64,000 nt of DNA from Silene conica (Eukaryota; Streptophyta; Magnoliopsida; Caryophyllales; Caryophyllaceae): assembly GCA_029255685.2 (NCBI GenBank), contig CM055312.2:67966792-68030791 (forward strand). The letters run 5' to 3'. Every line of letters begins with the position of its first letter. Position 1 is the first letter of the stretch. The notes below the pieces were generated by a model. The model did no database searches. It was given only the letters and a program-made list of their open reading frames with translations, and had not been told where the DNA came from. This document shows, piece by piece, positions 1 through 12,900 of the stretch. Position numbers and translations under genes: made by a program.

Positions 1-831
1 GGATAGTGTCGTTGCAAATAAGAATTTGTAAAAATATTTTAGATTCGAAACCGACCCATCCCGAGTTTGACCCTTAACCTGACAAAGCCTCACTAAACCC
101 GACCCGAAGCCAAACCCAACCCGACCTAGTCCTAACCCAAACTAAAAATTGACCTGACTACCTGACACGTAAGTTTCAATTTAAATCCTCTTAATTCATT
201 TTTCTTCTTCTCAATTTAGTACAGATAGTTAAATGTAGTTTGGGTCTAAAAAGAGAGACCCCTAGTCACTTGTGGTTGAAGCAATTGTATTACAAAGGAA
301 AGTTAATAAAGAATAGTAAGTCTTATTTGTAACGGGTCACCATTTCTAAAGGATATTCTGTAAGATAAAATGGATACAAAATGAGTTAGTAGAGAAAGGG
401 GACCACATAAAATCATGAATAGTATCGAAGAGAGAGAAAAAGTGGGTATTTTGTGAGAGAAAACGGTATCCGTCAAACGGTATCCGTCACAAGGTTGTGA
501 CGGATACCGCATTCTCATTAATGCCGTCACAAACGAGAATTTGTGAATAAAGAAAGTGCCAAAGAAACTCTCACATACATCATAAACACATTCTAATTTC
601 CGCCCGATACAACACTAATTTTCATTTTAGACAGATATTATCCGTCTTAAACTAAAAACGGGTCAAATATATACCAACTTACCTCACTTGTTGCCTAGAA
701 ACGCTAGACTTTTATCTTTATTACCTTTATATAGTAGTATTTGACCCGTTTTAAACTTAAAACGAGTAGTACCCGTCTTAAACTTAAGACGGGTACTACC
801 CATCTTAAAGAAAGACTTACTTCATCATAAA
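1..831. other. Intergenic DNA with MITE-like palindromes
   Basis: No gene is recognisable. Positions 60-150 are rich in ACCCGACCC-type words, a style that recurs at 5,990-6,450. Two strong palindromes stand out: 478-492 pairs perfectly with 495-509 (15 bp, 2-nt spacer, core CCGTCACAA), and 766-781 pairs perfectly with 784-799 (16 bp, 2-nt spacer, core CCCGTCTTAA). Such short perfect palindromes are typical of decayed MITEs or subterminal parts of Mutator-like elements. I could not find matching outer ends and target duplications, so no element is delimited. Confidence 0.4.
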
Positions 832-880
832 CTAGGTTGTAACCCGTGAAATTCACGGATCTGTTTTTTAAACTTTAGAT
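832..880 (-). mobile_element. Helitron 3' terminus (minus-strand orientation)
   Basis: Read on the minus strand, this segment ends with a short hairpin (CCGTGAATTTCACGG) followed about 10 nt later by CTAG and then a T in the flank. This is the known layout of Helitron 3' ends: a hairpin ~10 nt before CTRR, inserted before T. It closely resembles the 3' end of the well-bounded Helitron ending at 34,713, including the GTTACAA-type linker. The element would extend to the right. A possible 5' end (TCTAATATTATA on the minus strand) lies near 2,578, but I cannot confirm it. Confidence 0.5.
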
Positions 881-2584
881 GAATATAGTTAATAATATTG
901 GAGATAAGCAAATTAATTATTTACTGTGGCCTGTTTTTAACTTTAGATGAATACCGTAATTAATAATATCAAAGAAAGCTGATTAATTATATACATATAA
1001 ATAAATTTTGAATTATTTATGACACATGTCGGTATGACGGTATACATAAGCTATCATATAGTTGTTCATTAAGATGATCAAGACTTACAATAGAATTTGT
1101 ATACTTTTAATTACTCGTTGCACCATTTTTAAAATATGTAACTCATATATAAGATAAAGTTTTATATTACATATCGTACAATAAAAGCAAAACGTAAATA
1201 ATCTGATGAGACGTGAGTAGTAAATGTATAGTTGGGTTAAAAAACGTATTTTTAATTATATTTATTAAAGATGTTCATATAATAAATAACAGTTATTACG
1301 CGCGACATCTTACACGAAGACATTCCAAAATTATTAAATGACCACTCATTTACTATTTACTATATTAAATAAATACTCCGTAGTTGTTAAAATGTTTCGC
1401 ATTAACGTGAATAGTCAGATGTCTTACAATAAATCGAAAATGTAGTCTAATAAATCACGACGCTCACATAAGTGTATATACCGACGAAGAGTAATTATTC
1501 CGACCCATATTTAATAACGATTAAACCATAAAAAAATGTAGTCTAAAAATTCTTGTAGGTATTCCGACCCGTAATTATTCCGACCCATATGTAAATCGAA
1601 AATGTAGTCTAAAAAATACTTGTAGGTATTTTTTTGTTCGGTGATTATGGATTGGTAACTCTAGGATTTAGGTCGTGCTACGGAATTAATCTTCAGCCAA
1701 AACTGTCATTATTTATTGTTTCAATATATGGAATGAAATCTTGTGATTCCATAGATTTAGTCCGTGAAATCTTTGAATAGTTATTATACCATTATACCAT
1801 ATCTTGAATGTTATTGGACAATAGCTCTAGGATGAATCTAATTGGACAATAGCTCTAGGATACTTTACAACACGACACGTAGGACAAAGCTTTTTTCTAG
1901 TGATGCCACTTCAGCAGCTTGGCTTCTGCATTAGATAAATATATGATGGATCTGAAGCACAACTTTATTAGTTGTCACCTTAAGCGTGCAAAAGCCATGA
2001 TAATTGATAATAACTCTCATGTGAACTTGTTTCCCTTTAATCAGATATTAAATATATTATTCCATTTCTAAGTATTTTCAACATTTCCATATTTGTCATT
2101 TCATATCTCAAATAATTCATCCTCCAATATTATAAGCTATAATTGTAGAACGATGACAAAGTCTTGCCAAATTTAAACTCATTAACTTGTCGGTGGTTTA
2201 ATTCATACTATTAGGTTAGGGCTTCGAGTTTATCTTGTTCTTTCTGGCTTAATTTCACTTGATTTAACTCAATTTTAGTTTAGCTCGCGATTTTATTTAA
2301 ATCAATTCAGTTTATATTTCTTCACAAATTAACTTTTATTTAGCTTCATTTAATTCAAGTGAATTATATTCAATTTAATTCAGATTTGCTTCACTTTGTT
2401 TAGTTAATTTCAATCTATCAACTCCAGTTGAAAAAAACATAACCAAATTTAAGGTCCATGCTTATAGATTTCCTAGACCTTTTCTTTAAAAATCTTTATT
2501 GACAACAATTATTTAAAGGTAGTGTTTAGCTAGAAACCTAATAAGAAAAATTCTTTTTTTTTTTTTTATAATATTAGATTATTA
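881..2584. other. AT-rich noncoding region
   Basis: No coding region is supported. The region holds small local duplications. One word beginning AAATGTAGTCTAAAAA occurs at about 1,536 and 1,598, each time followed by CTTGTAGGTATT. A ~28-bp tandem duplication containing ATTGGACAATAGCTCTAGGAT lies at about 1,812-1,862. It may be the body of the Helitron whose 3' end is at 832. Confidence 0.4.
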
Positions 2585-3270
2585 GGCTCCGTTTGACAAG
2601 CCATTTCAGGTACCTAATTTGGTCAAAGTAACTTATTTGATCAAAATTTAAGGTAACTTTTTATTTTTGGACGCGTTTGGCAAACACCTTATTTGATTAA
2701 AAAAAGGTACCCGAAATGAAATGTTACCTCATATACCATTTGAGAAATCAGGTACCTAATTCATTTTTATCTTCCTACTTTGCCCTCAAATTTTTAGTGA
2801 CATTTATTAAAAACAAAAACCTCATTCAATATAAACACATCCTTATAATTAATTTTAATTTTTTAATGAGTTTAATAGATAATTAATTTTGTATCCTTAT
2901 AATACATTTTTCGATGAATACTCTTATGTATTTTTTTTTATACTGAATCGTGATATATTAATTTTTTTTCTCATTTTTTGGAAACATGTTGGAGACTTGC
3001 GCAAATATATCGAAAAAACTATATTATGGTTTTATTACGAACAACGCCAACGACAATAACACAAAAATAATACCAAAAACATAAACGATAACAATAATAA
3101 CCATGTCCTTTTACGTAATTTGATCAAATATATATCAACTACCTTTTCATCTAATCTTCCAAACAGTTTTAATAATAATCAGATACTTTTTCAGGTCAAA
3201 ATTTCCATCTATCATTTAAGCCGTCTTTTAAGGTTTCATGTACTTTTTAGCTAGTTTTGCCAAATGGCGC
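2585..3270. mobile_element. MITE, PIF/Harbinger- or hAT-like
   Basis: The left end begins GGCTCCGTTTGACAAG and the right end, reverse-complemented, begins GCGCCATTTGGCAAAA. These are imperfect terminal inverted repeats of the plant G..CC(G/A)TTTGGCAA type. The bases ATTA flank both ends, consistent with a short duplication such as TTA, though its exact length is ambiguous. The inside is AT-rich and noncoding, including an A/C-rich tract near 3,040-3,110. There is no transposase, so the element is non-autonomous. Confidence 0.55.
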
Positions 3271-6200
3271 ATTAGTTGCACAAAATAAAATGTATGCTCT
3301 TATTCAACTTCATTTCCAATTTCGATCGTAAGTCTGCTTCGAAATCATCTGAAATTGATCAATTCCGAATTTTAAATTTTAAAAAAGATCGGGTGGGGTG
3401 GATCATGATCTAACTAAGTGACTTTATGACTCACTTGATCAATACGGCAAATTTATGAGAAGAGTGTTGAAATTGAGATGACTAATAATATGATATTACT
3501 AGCGGGTAAGAATTTGAAAGCCTAAAAGTATTCGGTTCGATTAAAACGAAAGTTAGTTTATTTTTAATTACAAATTATATAATTTTCCGTATTTGAAATG
3601 CCAACCGTAGCGGCAGATCTAGGGGGTTAGCTAGCAAAGCAAAAGTTTAGTTATTCTTTTTAACTTTTTCAAATTTACATTATACATAACTATTATTAGT
3701 TTGCTTTTGCTAGAATTTTTCATCCCTTAACTATAAATTCAGGCTCCGACTAAATACACCTTTACCTAATTTAATTCCGGTTCTAAATTTTCATATAAAG
3801 ACGATGTTGAGGAAGACATACACAATCTTGTTAACCTAAAAGCAAAAGTAGAGTAATTTTGTAGGCACTAACAGGTGGCAAAAGAAAGGTGGGAAGTTTA
3901 TGGGGTTGGTTGCTTTGGCGGCATCCTTCTAACCGATTACCTGTCGTCAGTTACTATTCTAACTTCTAATTTACTTATTATACATTTTACAACTTACAAT
4001 ATATAAAAAGAAGAAACATAAATTCATCAAAGCAACCTATGGATATAATATTCTAAATATTAAGCTTAAAGCATGCTCTTAATTAGATTGTATCATATTC
4101 TTCTAAAATCCATCTTTATTTTAGTGTCTCTTTCTCTAAATTTTCCGACTAATTCGATTTAGAACATTAGTGTTTCAATCTTTTAGAATTACAACATTGT
4201 TCTGATTTCAACTTATTTCAGCTTAGTTTAGTTCAGTTAGTATTATTCATTTCAATTAATACGATCATCATCTCTTCACAAATTAACTTTCATACATCCC
4301 AGTTCAATTCAGTTTCAATCAGTTCAACTCTTTTCAGTAGTAAAGAAAATGCCTAGGAGATGAACAATAAAATGTCTTTCATTTCCCTTACTCATTTGCA
4401 AGAACCTGTCATATATTAAAATAAATCAATAATATTTCGTTTTTGTAGTATAAAAAAGTTTTTAATGATCAATGGCGTAATATCTTAGATGGACCTCGAT
4501 TATTTTAAAATTGAATTATCGTATTCAATTGTTTGGTCGTTTATTTGGATATAATTACAAGATAACTCTTTCCGTTTTATGGTACGAAATGGAAAGAATC
4601 TATGTCGAGTATTTATACCCAAAAGGATTCGATGGTAAGAAAAGAGTAGGTACTTCATACTTGTATGTTTGGCTCCTGGATTAGAAATAATTATGTTTGA
4701 ACTTTAGAAACTTTAGGCAGGTGATTTTCAGGACATTTGTTGGTTTCTATTTCTACTTTAGTCACGAGGAGATGATTACTTTAAACAAATTACAAGATTA
4801 CTTTATGTCACGTGTCACTTTATCTCATCATCTTCTTACTACAAAAAGCGTTTCTATGGAGTTTGCTTATCTAAAGCTAAACATGATTAAGTTCGAGAGC
4901 TGCCTGTAAAACTAGGGTTATGTATCAAGCTCAACCTTAAGCCCACGTGAGATTAGGGTAGTTGAGATTTGAGATATATTTGCACCATAATGGTGCATGC
5001 CTACGTAACTGTATGTGTTACTTGTACACATTTGTGTGACAAAAGTTGTTAGAGTATAAAATTGATCTTCAAACTTCAATGATAGCTAAATTTTTGACAT
5101 AGTATCAGAGTTCTATGACTAAAAGGTGCCTAATTCAAATCTCATTGCCCCCAATTTTTAAAGTGGAATATTAAGCACTAGCTATGCAGAGGTTTATAGT
5201 TGCATCCACACTTCAAGTCTAAAGGACATTCGTGTGACGGAGAGTGCAAGAGTATAAACCGATCTTCAAACTCCAACCATCAATTTAAGCTTTTGGTTAA
5301 GAGGGTTTCTTGACAGCATATATGTGTTACTTCTTACTCGCAATGTTGTTAGGATCGGGATCCTACTTTGGATCGGCAAGTGTCTTAGGATCGAATTGGT
5401 AAGATCGGATCGTAGAATCGTAAGATCCTTCAAATTAAGTAAAATACATAATTGTGCTATCAATTACATTTAAGTACCTCTAATTAGTGAAAAGGACAAA
5501 AACAAGTTTTAGCAATTTACAAAATAAATTTGTGAAGGAGAAGTTAGAAAATAGTATGACTGTGCTCATTTTTCTAATTGGCTCTTGTCATATTGTTGTT
5601 TATTACTCGGTATATTGCAAACGTTAGTTAGCTTAATTTGATAAAATTATACGAGAAGGTGACACTCCGGAAGTTCCAAAACCATACTGAACAAACCACT
5701 ACAATTTTTGTAGTGGGCCATTCTTAATCTGAAAAAAAGCTTCATTAAGGTTACTACTGCTGGGCCTATATAATTGTGTATTCTTTTTATAATTGAATCT
5801 TTTTGGGCCGTATTGCTCTAGATCCAGTGACCCAAAGCAGCTGGCCCAATCGTAAAGGATCCTAATAACAGAAAACGTCAACTCGTTATAGACTAGCAGC
5901 AAGTAAACACTCGGGTGCGATCATACCGGCACATACAACTAACAACTTGACAATGTGTGACCTGAGTTAGGAGACACGGCCCGAATTTGAGCAAATTCAA
6001 TTGACAGAACTCGAGAATACTGTAATCTCAAAAATTTATCCGACTAGACATGATGACGATTTGTATCCCGACATGATCCGAACTGGACCCGGACTCGATT
6101 AAATTGATGACCCAACAACTATTAAGTTCAATATTGCTGAAAATAAAAGTGTTTTTGTGTTTAGATTGATACATGTGACTAAATAATGAAGTGATTAAAC

Positions 6201-6458
6201 CAAATAGTTAATAAAAATTAAATGCAATGGTAAAAATTGAAGTACATAGCGATAAAGTAACCAAACCTAATAATGACCTGATCCGACCCGATACATCATT
6301 TGACCTGAAATAACGTGGCCTGATAACAACCCGATCCGACCCACAAGGGTTGGCTGACCCAATATGAACCGAACCCGATATGACCTAACCTCACTTAACT
6401 CGGCTCATACGCGATCCAATTGGTCCGATTGCCCTCTACCGGCACTAAATGCACCGAT
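3271..6458. other. Intergenic region with retroelement scraps
   Basis: No gene is supported; the short open frames here look random. Two related segments near 5,034-5,118 and 5,231-5,310 share words such as AGTATAAA followed by GATCTTCAAACT. The first ends in TGACATAGTATCAGAG, which resembles a decayed LTR end plus an initiator-Met primer-binding site, so both are probably LTR fragments. A GATC-dense patch lies at 5,350-5,433. Positions 5,990-6,450 are rich in GACCCGA/AACCCGA words like those near the left edge of the window. Confidence 0.4.
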
Positions 6459-8640
6459 TTTTTTTTTTTTTGACATGGTTCGTAAAAATAGGAGAGATCA
6501 TCATCTAACCACATAGGAGACTAATTGATGGGCAATCCTATTCAGTTTTCTAGGACAATAACTAAAAGAAACATAGTGAAAAGACGATAAAAGCTTATCT
6601 ATCCTAATAGCAACCCTTTTCAGATAACGATCCAAAGTATTAGCAGCACCCGAAAGTTGAAGAGCGAGGTTAAGACAGTCGAAGGCAACATCAAGGTAAA
6701 AAATTGCATCATCTGCGAACAGTAAATGAGATAGCCTGTGCATTTCTGCCAATCTTAAGACCATTAAAATCCCGAGCTTCTTCAGCCTTAACAATTGATC
6801 GATAGAAAACCTCTTTGCAAAGCGCAAAAAGAAACGGAGATAGCGGATCACCCTGTCTAAGTCCATTAGATTGTTTTAAAAAGTTCCCTATGGACCCATT
6901 GAAGGAGATGCTATATGTCACAGAAGTAACACAAGCCATGATAAGCGAAATAAAAGCAGAAGGAAACCCCATAGTGCAGAGCGTTTTTTCGATAAAATTC
7001 CAGTGCAGACGATCATAAGTCTTACTCATGTCGATCTAAAAGCAAGTGCCCCTTTAGATCCTTTCTTTTTATTTGAAATGCGAGTAAAAAACTCATGAGA
7101 ACTGAGAATATATATTGTCAGTGATATTTCTTCCAAGCACAAAACCATTTTGGAACTTACCAACCAGTAAAGGCATAATCTTGGCAAGCCTATTAGTCAC
7201 AACTTTTGTCACCACCTTCATAATAACATTGCACAGACTGATTGGACGAAATTGGTTTAAAGTTTCAGGACTCAAAACCTTGGGTATCAGAACAATAGTT
7301 GTTCCATTAAACTTTGATGCAATATGGCCAGTTGAAAGTATGTGAAGAACGGCCTTAACAATATTCTCCTTAACATGCATGGAACCAGAAATGTTGAAAG
7401 AAAGCAGCTGGAATACCGTTCGGACCTGGGGACTTCAAGGGTGAAAGTTGAAACACCGCTTTCCTAATTTCTTTCCTAGAATAAGGTCGAGAAAACCAAA
7501 CCCCTTGATCAGGAGATAACTTAGAGTTAACAACTGTAAAGAGCCTATCATAGGAAGCAGAGAACGAAGAATAATCTTGGCACCGTTTTCGAAACCCATA
7601 CAAATCCTGAAAATAATTTTCGAAAACTGCCATGATCTCATCATCCTTGAAAACCCAAGAACCATCGAAATTCTTAATACCAGCAATAAAATTTCGCCCA
7701 CGTCGACTTCTAAATGACTTAGAAAAGAACTTCGTGCATGCATCCCCTTCCCTTAGCCAGTGCAATTTCGCTCTTTGCTTCCAAAAGATGGCAGCAGCTT
7801 TGTTAAACTCCAAATACTCATTATGAAGCTTATCGATCAAAAGAAAACTCAGATTGGCCATTGAAAATGTCCTCCAAATGTTGCTCCAATTTAAAATCAA
7901 AGTCAGTCCACTTATGACCCATTCTTTCCTTTTTCCAAGGTCCATCTAGCCATCATATTGGACACATGACCCAATTTCCTTACTAGAATAAACGAAGGAG
8001 ACCCCCGTACACTCCACGACCATTCCCTCCTAACCAAATGCAAACAATCATCATACTTAAAAGCCCATGCAACCATTTTAAACCCCGATTTTCGTTTCCT
8101 ACGCATGAAATCCGTATAAAAAATAATAGGTGCATGATCTGAAGCTTGTATTGGGAGATGCCTAATTCCAGAATCAGGAAACAAATCAAACCATGATGAA
8201 GAGGCCAATCCTTTATCAATTCTTTCATATATTCTTTTTGATCCCTTTCGATTATTGCACCAAGTGAATCTCGGTCCCTTAATGGAATATCTGATAACTG
8301 ATTTCTCTCCTTCCATTCCACAAACATATTAACAGAATTCGAAATGCTCCTATTACCTCCCGGCTTGTCCTCAAGTCATTCTATTTGATTAAAGTCAACA
8401 AAAAATGAGAACCCAAAAGAGAAATATGGTAATCCAAAGAAGTCCGTACTTCCAAACAATCCTTCGGCTTCGAGGCTCCGTAAATACAAAAGATATACCA
8501 AAATCTAGTTGGACATTGTGTTACCTTAAGAAGAATAAAATTCGGGCATCGGAAAATACTAACAATGTTAAGCCCAACTTTCCATCCTACGATTCCTACC
8601 CATAAGCCTCCTTTACTACCCTCCGCATCTACACCCGCAA
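6459..8640 (-). mobile_element. Degenerate non-LTR retrotransposon (LINE)
   Basis: This is a minus-strand remnant of a plant L1-type LINE. From its 5' side it shows the end of the apurinic endonuclease domain (GPRFTWCNN, and SDHAPI at about 8,140), then a linker and a reverse transcriptase, then a short C-terminal piece. A run of T at 6,459-6,472 on the plus strand is its poly(A) tail. The coding region is broken by several frameshifts. The 5' part of the endonuclease and ORF1 are missing, as usual for 5'-truncated LINE copies. The 5' boundary is approximate, and I did not establish a target duplication. Confidence 0.8.
6501..8330 (-). pseudogene. LINE ORF2 remnant (endonuclease/reverse transcriptase)
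   Basis: The piece at 8,316-7,912 covers the endonuclease C-terminus with the SDHAPI motif. The piece at 7,945-7,370 holds the linker (WLREGDACTKFF) and the start of the reverse transcriptase (SPLKSPGPNGIP). The piece at 7,380-7,093 holds RPISLCNV. The piece at 7,029-6,709 holds GLRQGDPLSPFLFALC. The piece at 6,866-6,501 has the catalytic FADD box and ends with CPRKLNRIAHQLV, which resembles the last helix of the plant LINE RNase H-like domain. FADD and that end are only about 50 residues apart, so most of the thumb, connection and RNase H region appears deleted. Family assignment is firm; the gene is dead. Confidence 0.8.
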
Positions 8641-9904
8641 AATGGACCGAATTCTATGAGCAAATAAAACTCGACAAGCTGCTTGGTAGAAATACTAGAT
8701 GAAATCAATTTAATGTTTCCAAATACTACCTTGTTACATTTTAAAAATTAGGTTTCAAATATAAAATCAGTTATTCTTCAGAAATAAGAGATCTTTCACA
8801 ACCAAAATTAATACACGTACAATCATGGATTTACATTTACATAATTATATTCATAAATGGTAATCATACATCGTCAGATAACACTACATAGACTACAATA
8901 TGAGATAATATAGTTACGGCGTTACTTATTACTTAAATAATGCGAATTTGTGATTGTCTACTAAACACATCGTTTATACGTCTAATCATATATGGAATGG
9001 TAATATGAATACTTCCTTTGTTTCGTTCACTTATTTAATTTTTTATTCTGTGTATTCCATATCATACAAGCCAGTAACTAAATAAAGAAAGCCAATAACT
9101 AAATAATGATTGTCTACACAACCCAATTTACTACTCTATCATCACGAAATGTGATATTATATTGTTATAAAAGATAAAAAAAATTAATAAAGTGAGTGAA
9201 AAAAATACAAAGATTTACGTGTATCATTAATAATGTGTTGGCTATACTCACATACATACTCAAGGGAATTGAATATAGAGATGTAGATGAAATAAAAAGG
9301 TAAAATAATATGAGCTTTATTAGAAAGTACTATCCTCCGTTTTTATATAATGTTCCCATTTGTTGAATATATGAGTGTAGTATTTTAATAAAATGGGTAC
9401 ATTATAGAAAGTATCTCATTTTATTATTATGTTAAAAATATTTCAATTAGCTCAAGGTCTTCCATTTTACAATTGAGGTGTGGATTCTAACCCGTGACTT
9501 TTTGGTTACACCGTCTATAATATCGTGTCAAGAAATCATCTAAACTAAAACTATGATTAGAGTTCCATAATCGATTTGATAGTCTAACAATTCTCGTATG
9601 TGTTTTTCTAAATTTTTAATTGGTAAACTTTTTTTTAAGATTCTACCACCACCATAATAAAAATTATATATACAAGAAAGGTATTAACACTAGATTCAAA
9701 ATAAGAAACACATACAACACATTTTAAATTGACAAATAAGTTTAATTGGTTTTTCATTTTTGTTTTTGTTTAATTGACATTCTGTTCACAAATTAAACCA
9801 AAAATCATTCTTTTTGTAAGACTAAAAAACTATACTATTATTTGATTTTTCTAACATATAAGTCACACGTTATTAGAAAATCCGATTATCTAAGGTCCGC
9901 CAAA
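8641..9904. other. Noncoding region downstream of the purine permease
   Basis: This AT-rich stretch lies 3' of the minus-strand permease gene and should contain its 3' UTR and polyadenylation signals on the left-facing strand. I cannot fix the cleavage site. A TATCCTCCGTTTTTATATAATG segment near 9,330-9,352 resembles the CTCC(C/A)TCCGT end of Stowaway-type MITEs, but I found no matching second end. Nothing else is supported. Confidence 0.35.
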
Positions 9905-12900
9905 CTAGACATTATACGTCACAATCGGAGACAACTCCATCTCATAATCCTGCCTTTTACCGTTACGACCCTCAACAACCTTACTCTTCACGTACATCCC
10001 ATACACGTAAGAACAAAATCCCCATGCACACAACAACGTGGACACGGCCTTTATCCCTCCGAATTGGTCCCCATACACGACCACCCCGCCAACGACGTTC
10101 ATGGCTAAGATAGCCCCCATGCACACGCCACCTGTCAACGACGACGTAAGGAACACCATCCCTGCCGTACCCATGAAGCATAACTGCCAGCATATTATGT
10201 TGCCTATTATGGTCAATGTGTACATCTTAGGTCCTAAGTCGAACTCTTGTCTCGCTTCGTGTCTCATCTCTTGAAAGCCACCGTCTACGGCCATGCCTAT
10301 GGTAGCTAGTATGGTGGCTGCTATTTCCATTATTAGTTGCATCTCCATTACCATCTCGTAGCAATAGACTTCCCTACTCGTAAATAACACAAGTAAAGAC
10401 GTAAAGTCATGAGATCAGAAATGTTACTCATAATCTAAGGTCAAACTCCGAAAACATAGTGGCCTTCCTTTACATCAAAATCACTACATTGCTCGTAAGT
10501 CGTAATGTCATTGACTTTGTAATTAATGGAAGTTTTTCCCCTTACAAAAATAAAGAAATTGTCTGTTTTTTACGTACGCAAAAATTTAAAAAGTTGTGGA
10601 AATATGACTAGATACATGTTACCCACCTTATTCCTCATTCGTTGCACTACAAATAATATACTCAAAATACTTCACAAACCCAAATGTGTAAATGCATCTT
10701 CTTTGAGAATGATTAGGAAATGTAGTTACTAGTTTTGTTGTCGACGTCAAAGCGAAATGTTGTAAAAAATAGGTAAGTAGCCTATACAATTAGCTGTCCT
10801 TGTTGTACAAAATAAAACTCAAGTTATTCTGTCCATTCCCTGGCCTCTATGTCTAACATGGTATCAAGTCTCTTTCGTGAGAACTCTTAAAATCATATCC
10901 GCGATTTTACCGGTGGGTGGCCGGAAATTTACATCTACCGGTGGAATTTTTCCAAATAAACTATGTTCAATTGTTTTTTCAACAAATTAATATTATGATT
11001 TGTTTTTCCTTCTGAATTTCGTGATCTATGAACCAAAAAAATAAAAAAACTCCTCTTGAAAATATGTTTAAAATTATTGAACGTCTGAAAAAAATTAATG
11101 TTCTCCAGATCTTGAATTGATGGATAATTTTTCGTTTTATTGAAATTTGTTTAGGTTCGATTGGAGTTCCTAACAAATTATTTAATACTCCACAAGTCCG
11201 AAAAACTTAACGTTCTTGTTCGAAATTCTTTTTAAACGAGTCTTAATACTCGTTTCTTACCTACCTTTCAAGACGAATAAATTTATGAAGATCGAAGAAG
11301 ATGAAGATATGTGTTTCTTTTTTTATATTGATTGTGTTTTTTTCTTTTGTATTTCTCAAATCGTTAAGTTCGTATTACGTATTGTCTTTATGATTACAGG
11401 AGGGTATTAGCCTATTAGGATATTAGGCTCATTAAGGCCGATTATCATCTAGGTTTATGTTAGTAGGGTTTATTATATATAGACTCATGTTGACATGTTT
11501 TGAAACATAATCTCGACAATCAATAAATCCTTGTGATATTCCCCTCTATAATCTCATCACAAGTTTTATGATGTGTTTACTTGAGCTTAGTACAGATCAC
11601 GAGCTTTATTTAAAAGGATCCGAGCTCCATAAGAAAAGTACTAAACTTAAAAAATTATAATAAGACCTTGAAGAAGTTTGCAGAAATGCAGGAGTTGATA
11701 GATCTCAGGTTCGATTACCAGCTGGGGCGATGACCACTTGGCCATTGTAGCCCTCGAAAGGGGTGACTTACATGATCCATGTGGTGGTGCGGGAATGCAT
11801 GGGCCCGGGGGGATTCAACCCCTCGTCATCAAAAAAAAAATTAAATAAAACTAAAAAATAATATATATGAGTTCAATTAAATTTTAATTTTTGAGATTAA
11901 AAGGTTAAAATATAAATCAAAATTTATAAAAGCTCAAAAGAAATCCGCATAAACTCAGTTAAATTGATTATGGTTGTACAATGCTTTTATACTACCAATT
12001 GTACTGTATAATACTATTTGTGCAAAAATATACCCTTTTATCCCGGTCATTTATTCACTTATTATATTTGTAGTTTTTTAGGTGTCTCGTTTATTTTCTT
12101 ACATATTTTTATTATTAAGAATGTTTTTTTTTTTGAAAGGAATTATTAAGAATGTTTACAATAGGTAATTTAGGTTTCCACAACCATTATTGTACACATC
12201 CAATGATAATTACCACAATTGATCTCCTACCCACTTCTTGTTCTTCTTACCAAAAATAAAGGTTAATAATTGACTCACACAAATGTATATACTCCTATTC
12301 ATAGACATGCTATTCTCCATTCCATTTATTTGTATTTTAGAACTATTAAAAACATATTAAAAACAATTTGTAAAAAATATGACTAGGTACATCCTATGCA
12401 ATTTGTATCCTACATTTCTTGCACCACAATGGAAATTTGTAGATGTATCTTCTTATAGGGAATTTATTAATGGAAAAAAAATGTAATCGAAAAAGGTCTT
12501 ATATAAGACGAGTTTACAATTACAATACATTTAATGTAGAACCGCATTTTATTTGCCTAAATACTCCGTATCATAATCATAAAAGTAATTGATAACCACA
12601 CCCTTACATAGTTACATAGGTAATTAAGTAAAATAAGAACCAAGTTTACAACAACAGACGTGTAAAACCGTCTTAGTAATTTCGATTTTAGAAAGCAATT
12701 GATAATATTTTTTTTTTACAATTTTTACATTGTTTCACGTTCAATTGGAGAATCAACGGCAAAATTCAAATAGATTCAACGTCAAAATTAAACGGAATGA
12801 TAAATACAAAATGGAATTGCTAACTTTTAAGGTTATTATGAAAAAAAAGGGAATTCACGTGGAATTTAGCTAGGTGTCATATAACAATTACCAATACAAC

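Noticed and set aside
832..2578. Complete minus-strand Helitron from 832 to 2,578
   Set aside because: The 3' end is good, but the proposed 5' end (TCTAATATTATA) is only a loose match in AT-rich sequence and has no empty site to compare.
11680..11836. A tRNA gene at the B-box-like sequence
   Set aside because: There is no cloverleaf and no properly spaced A box. A SINE is a better explanation.
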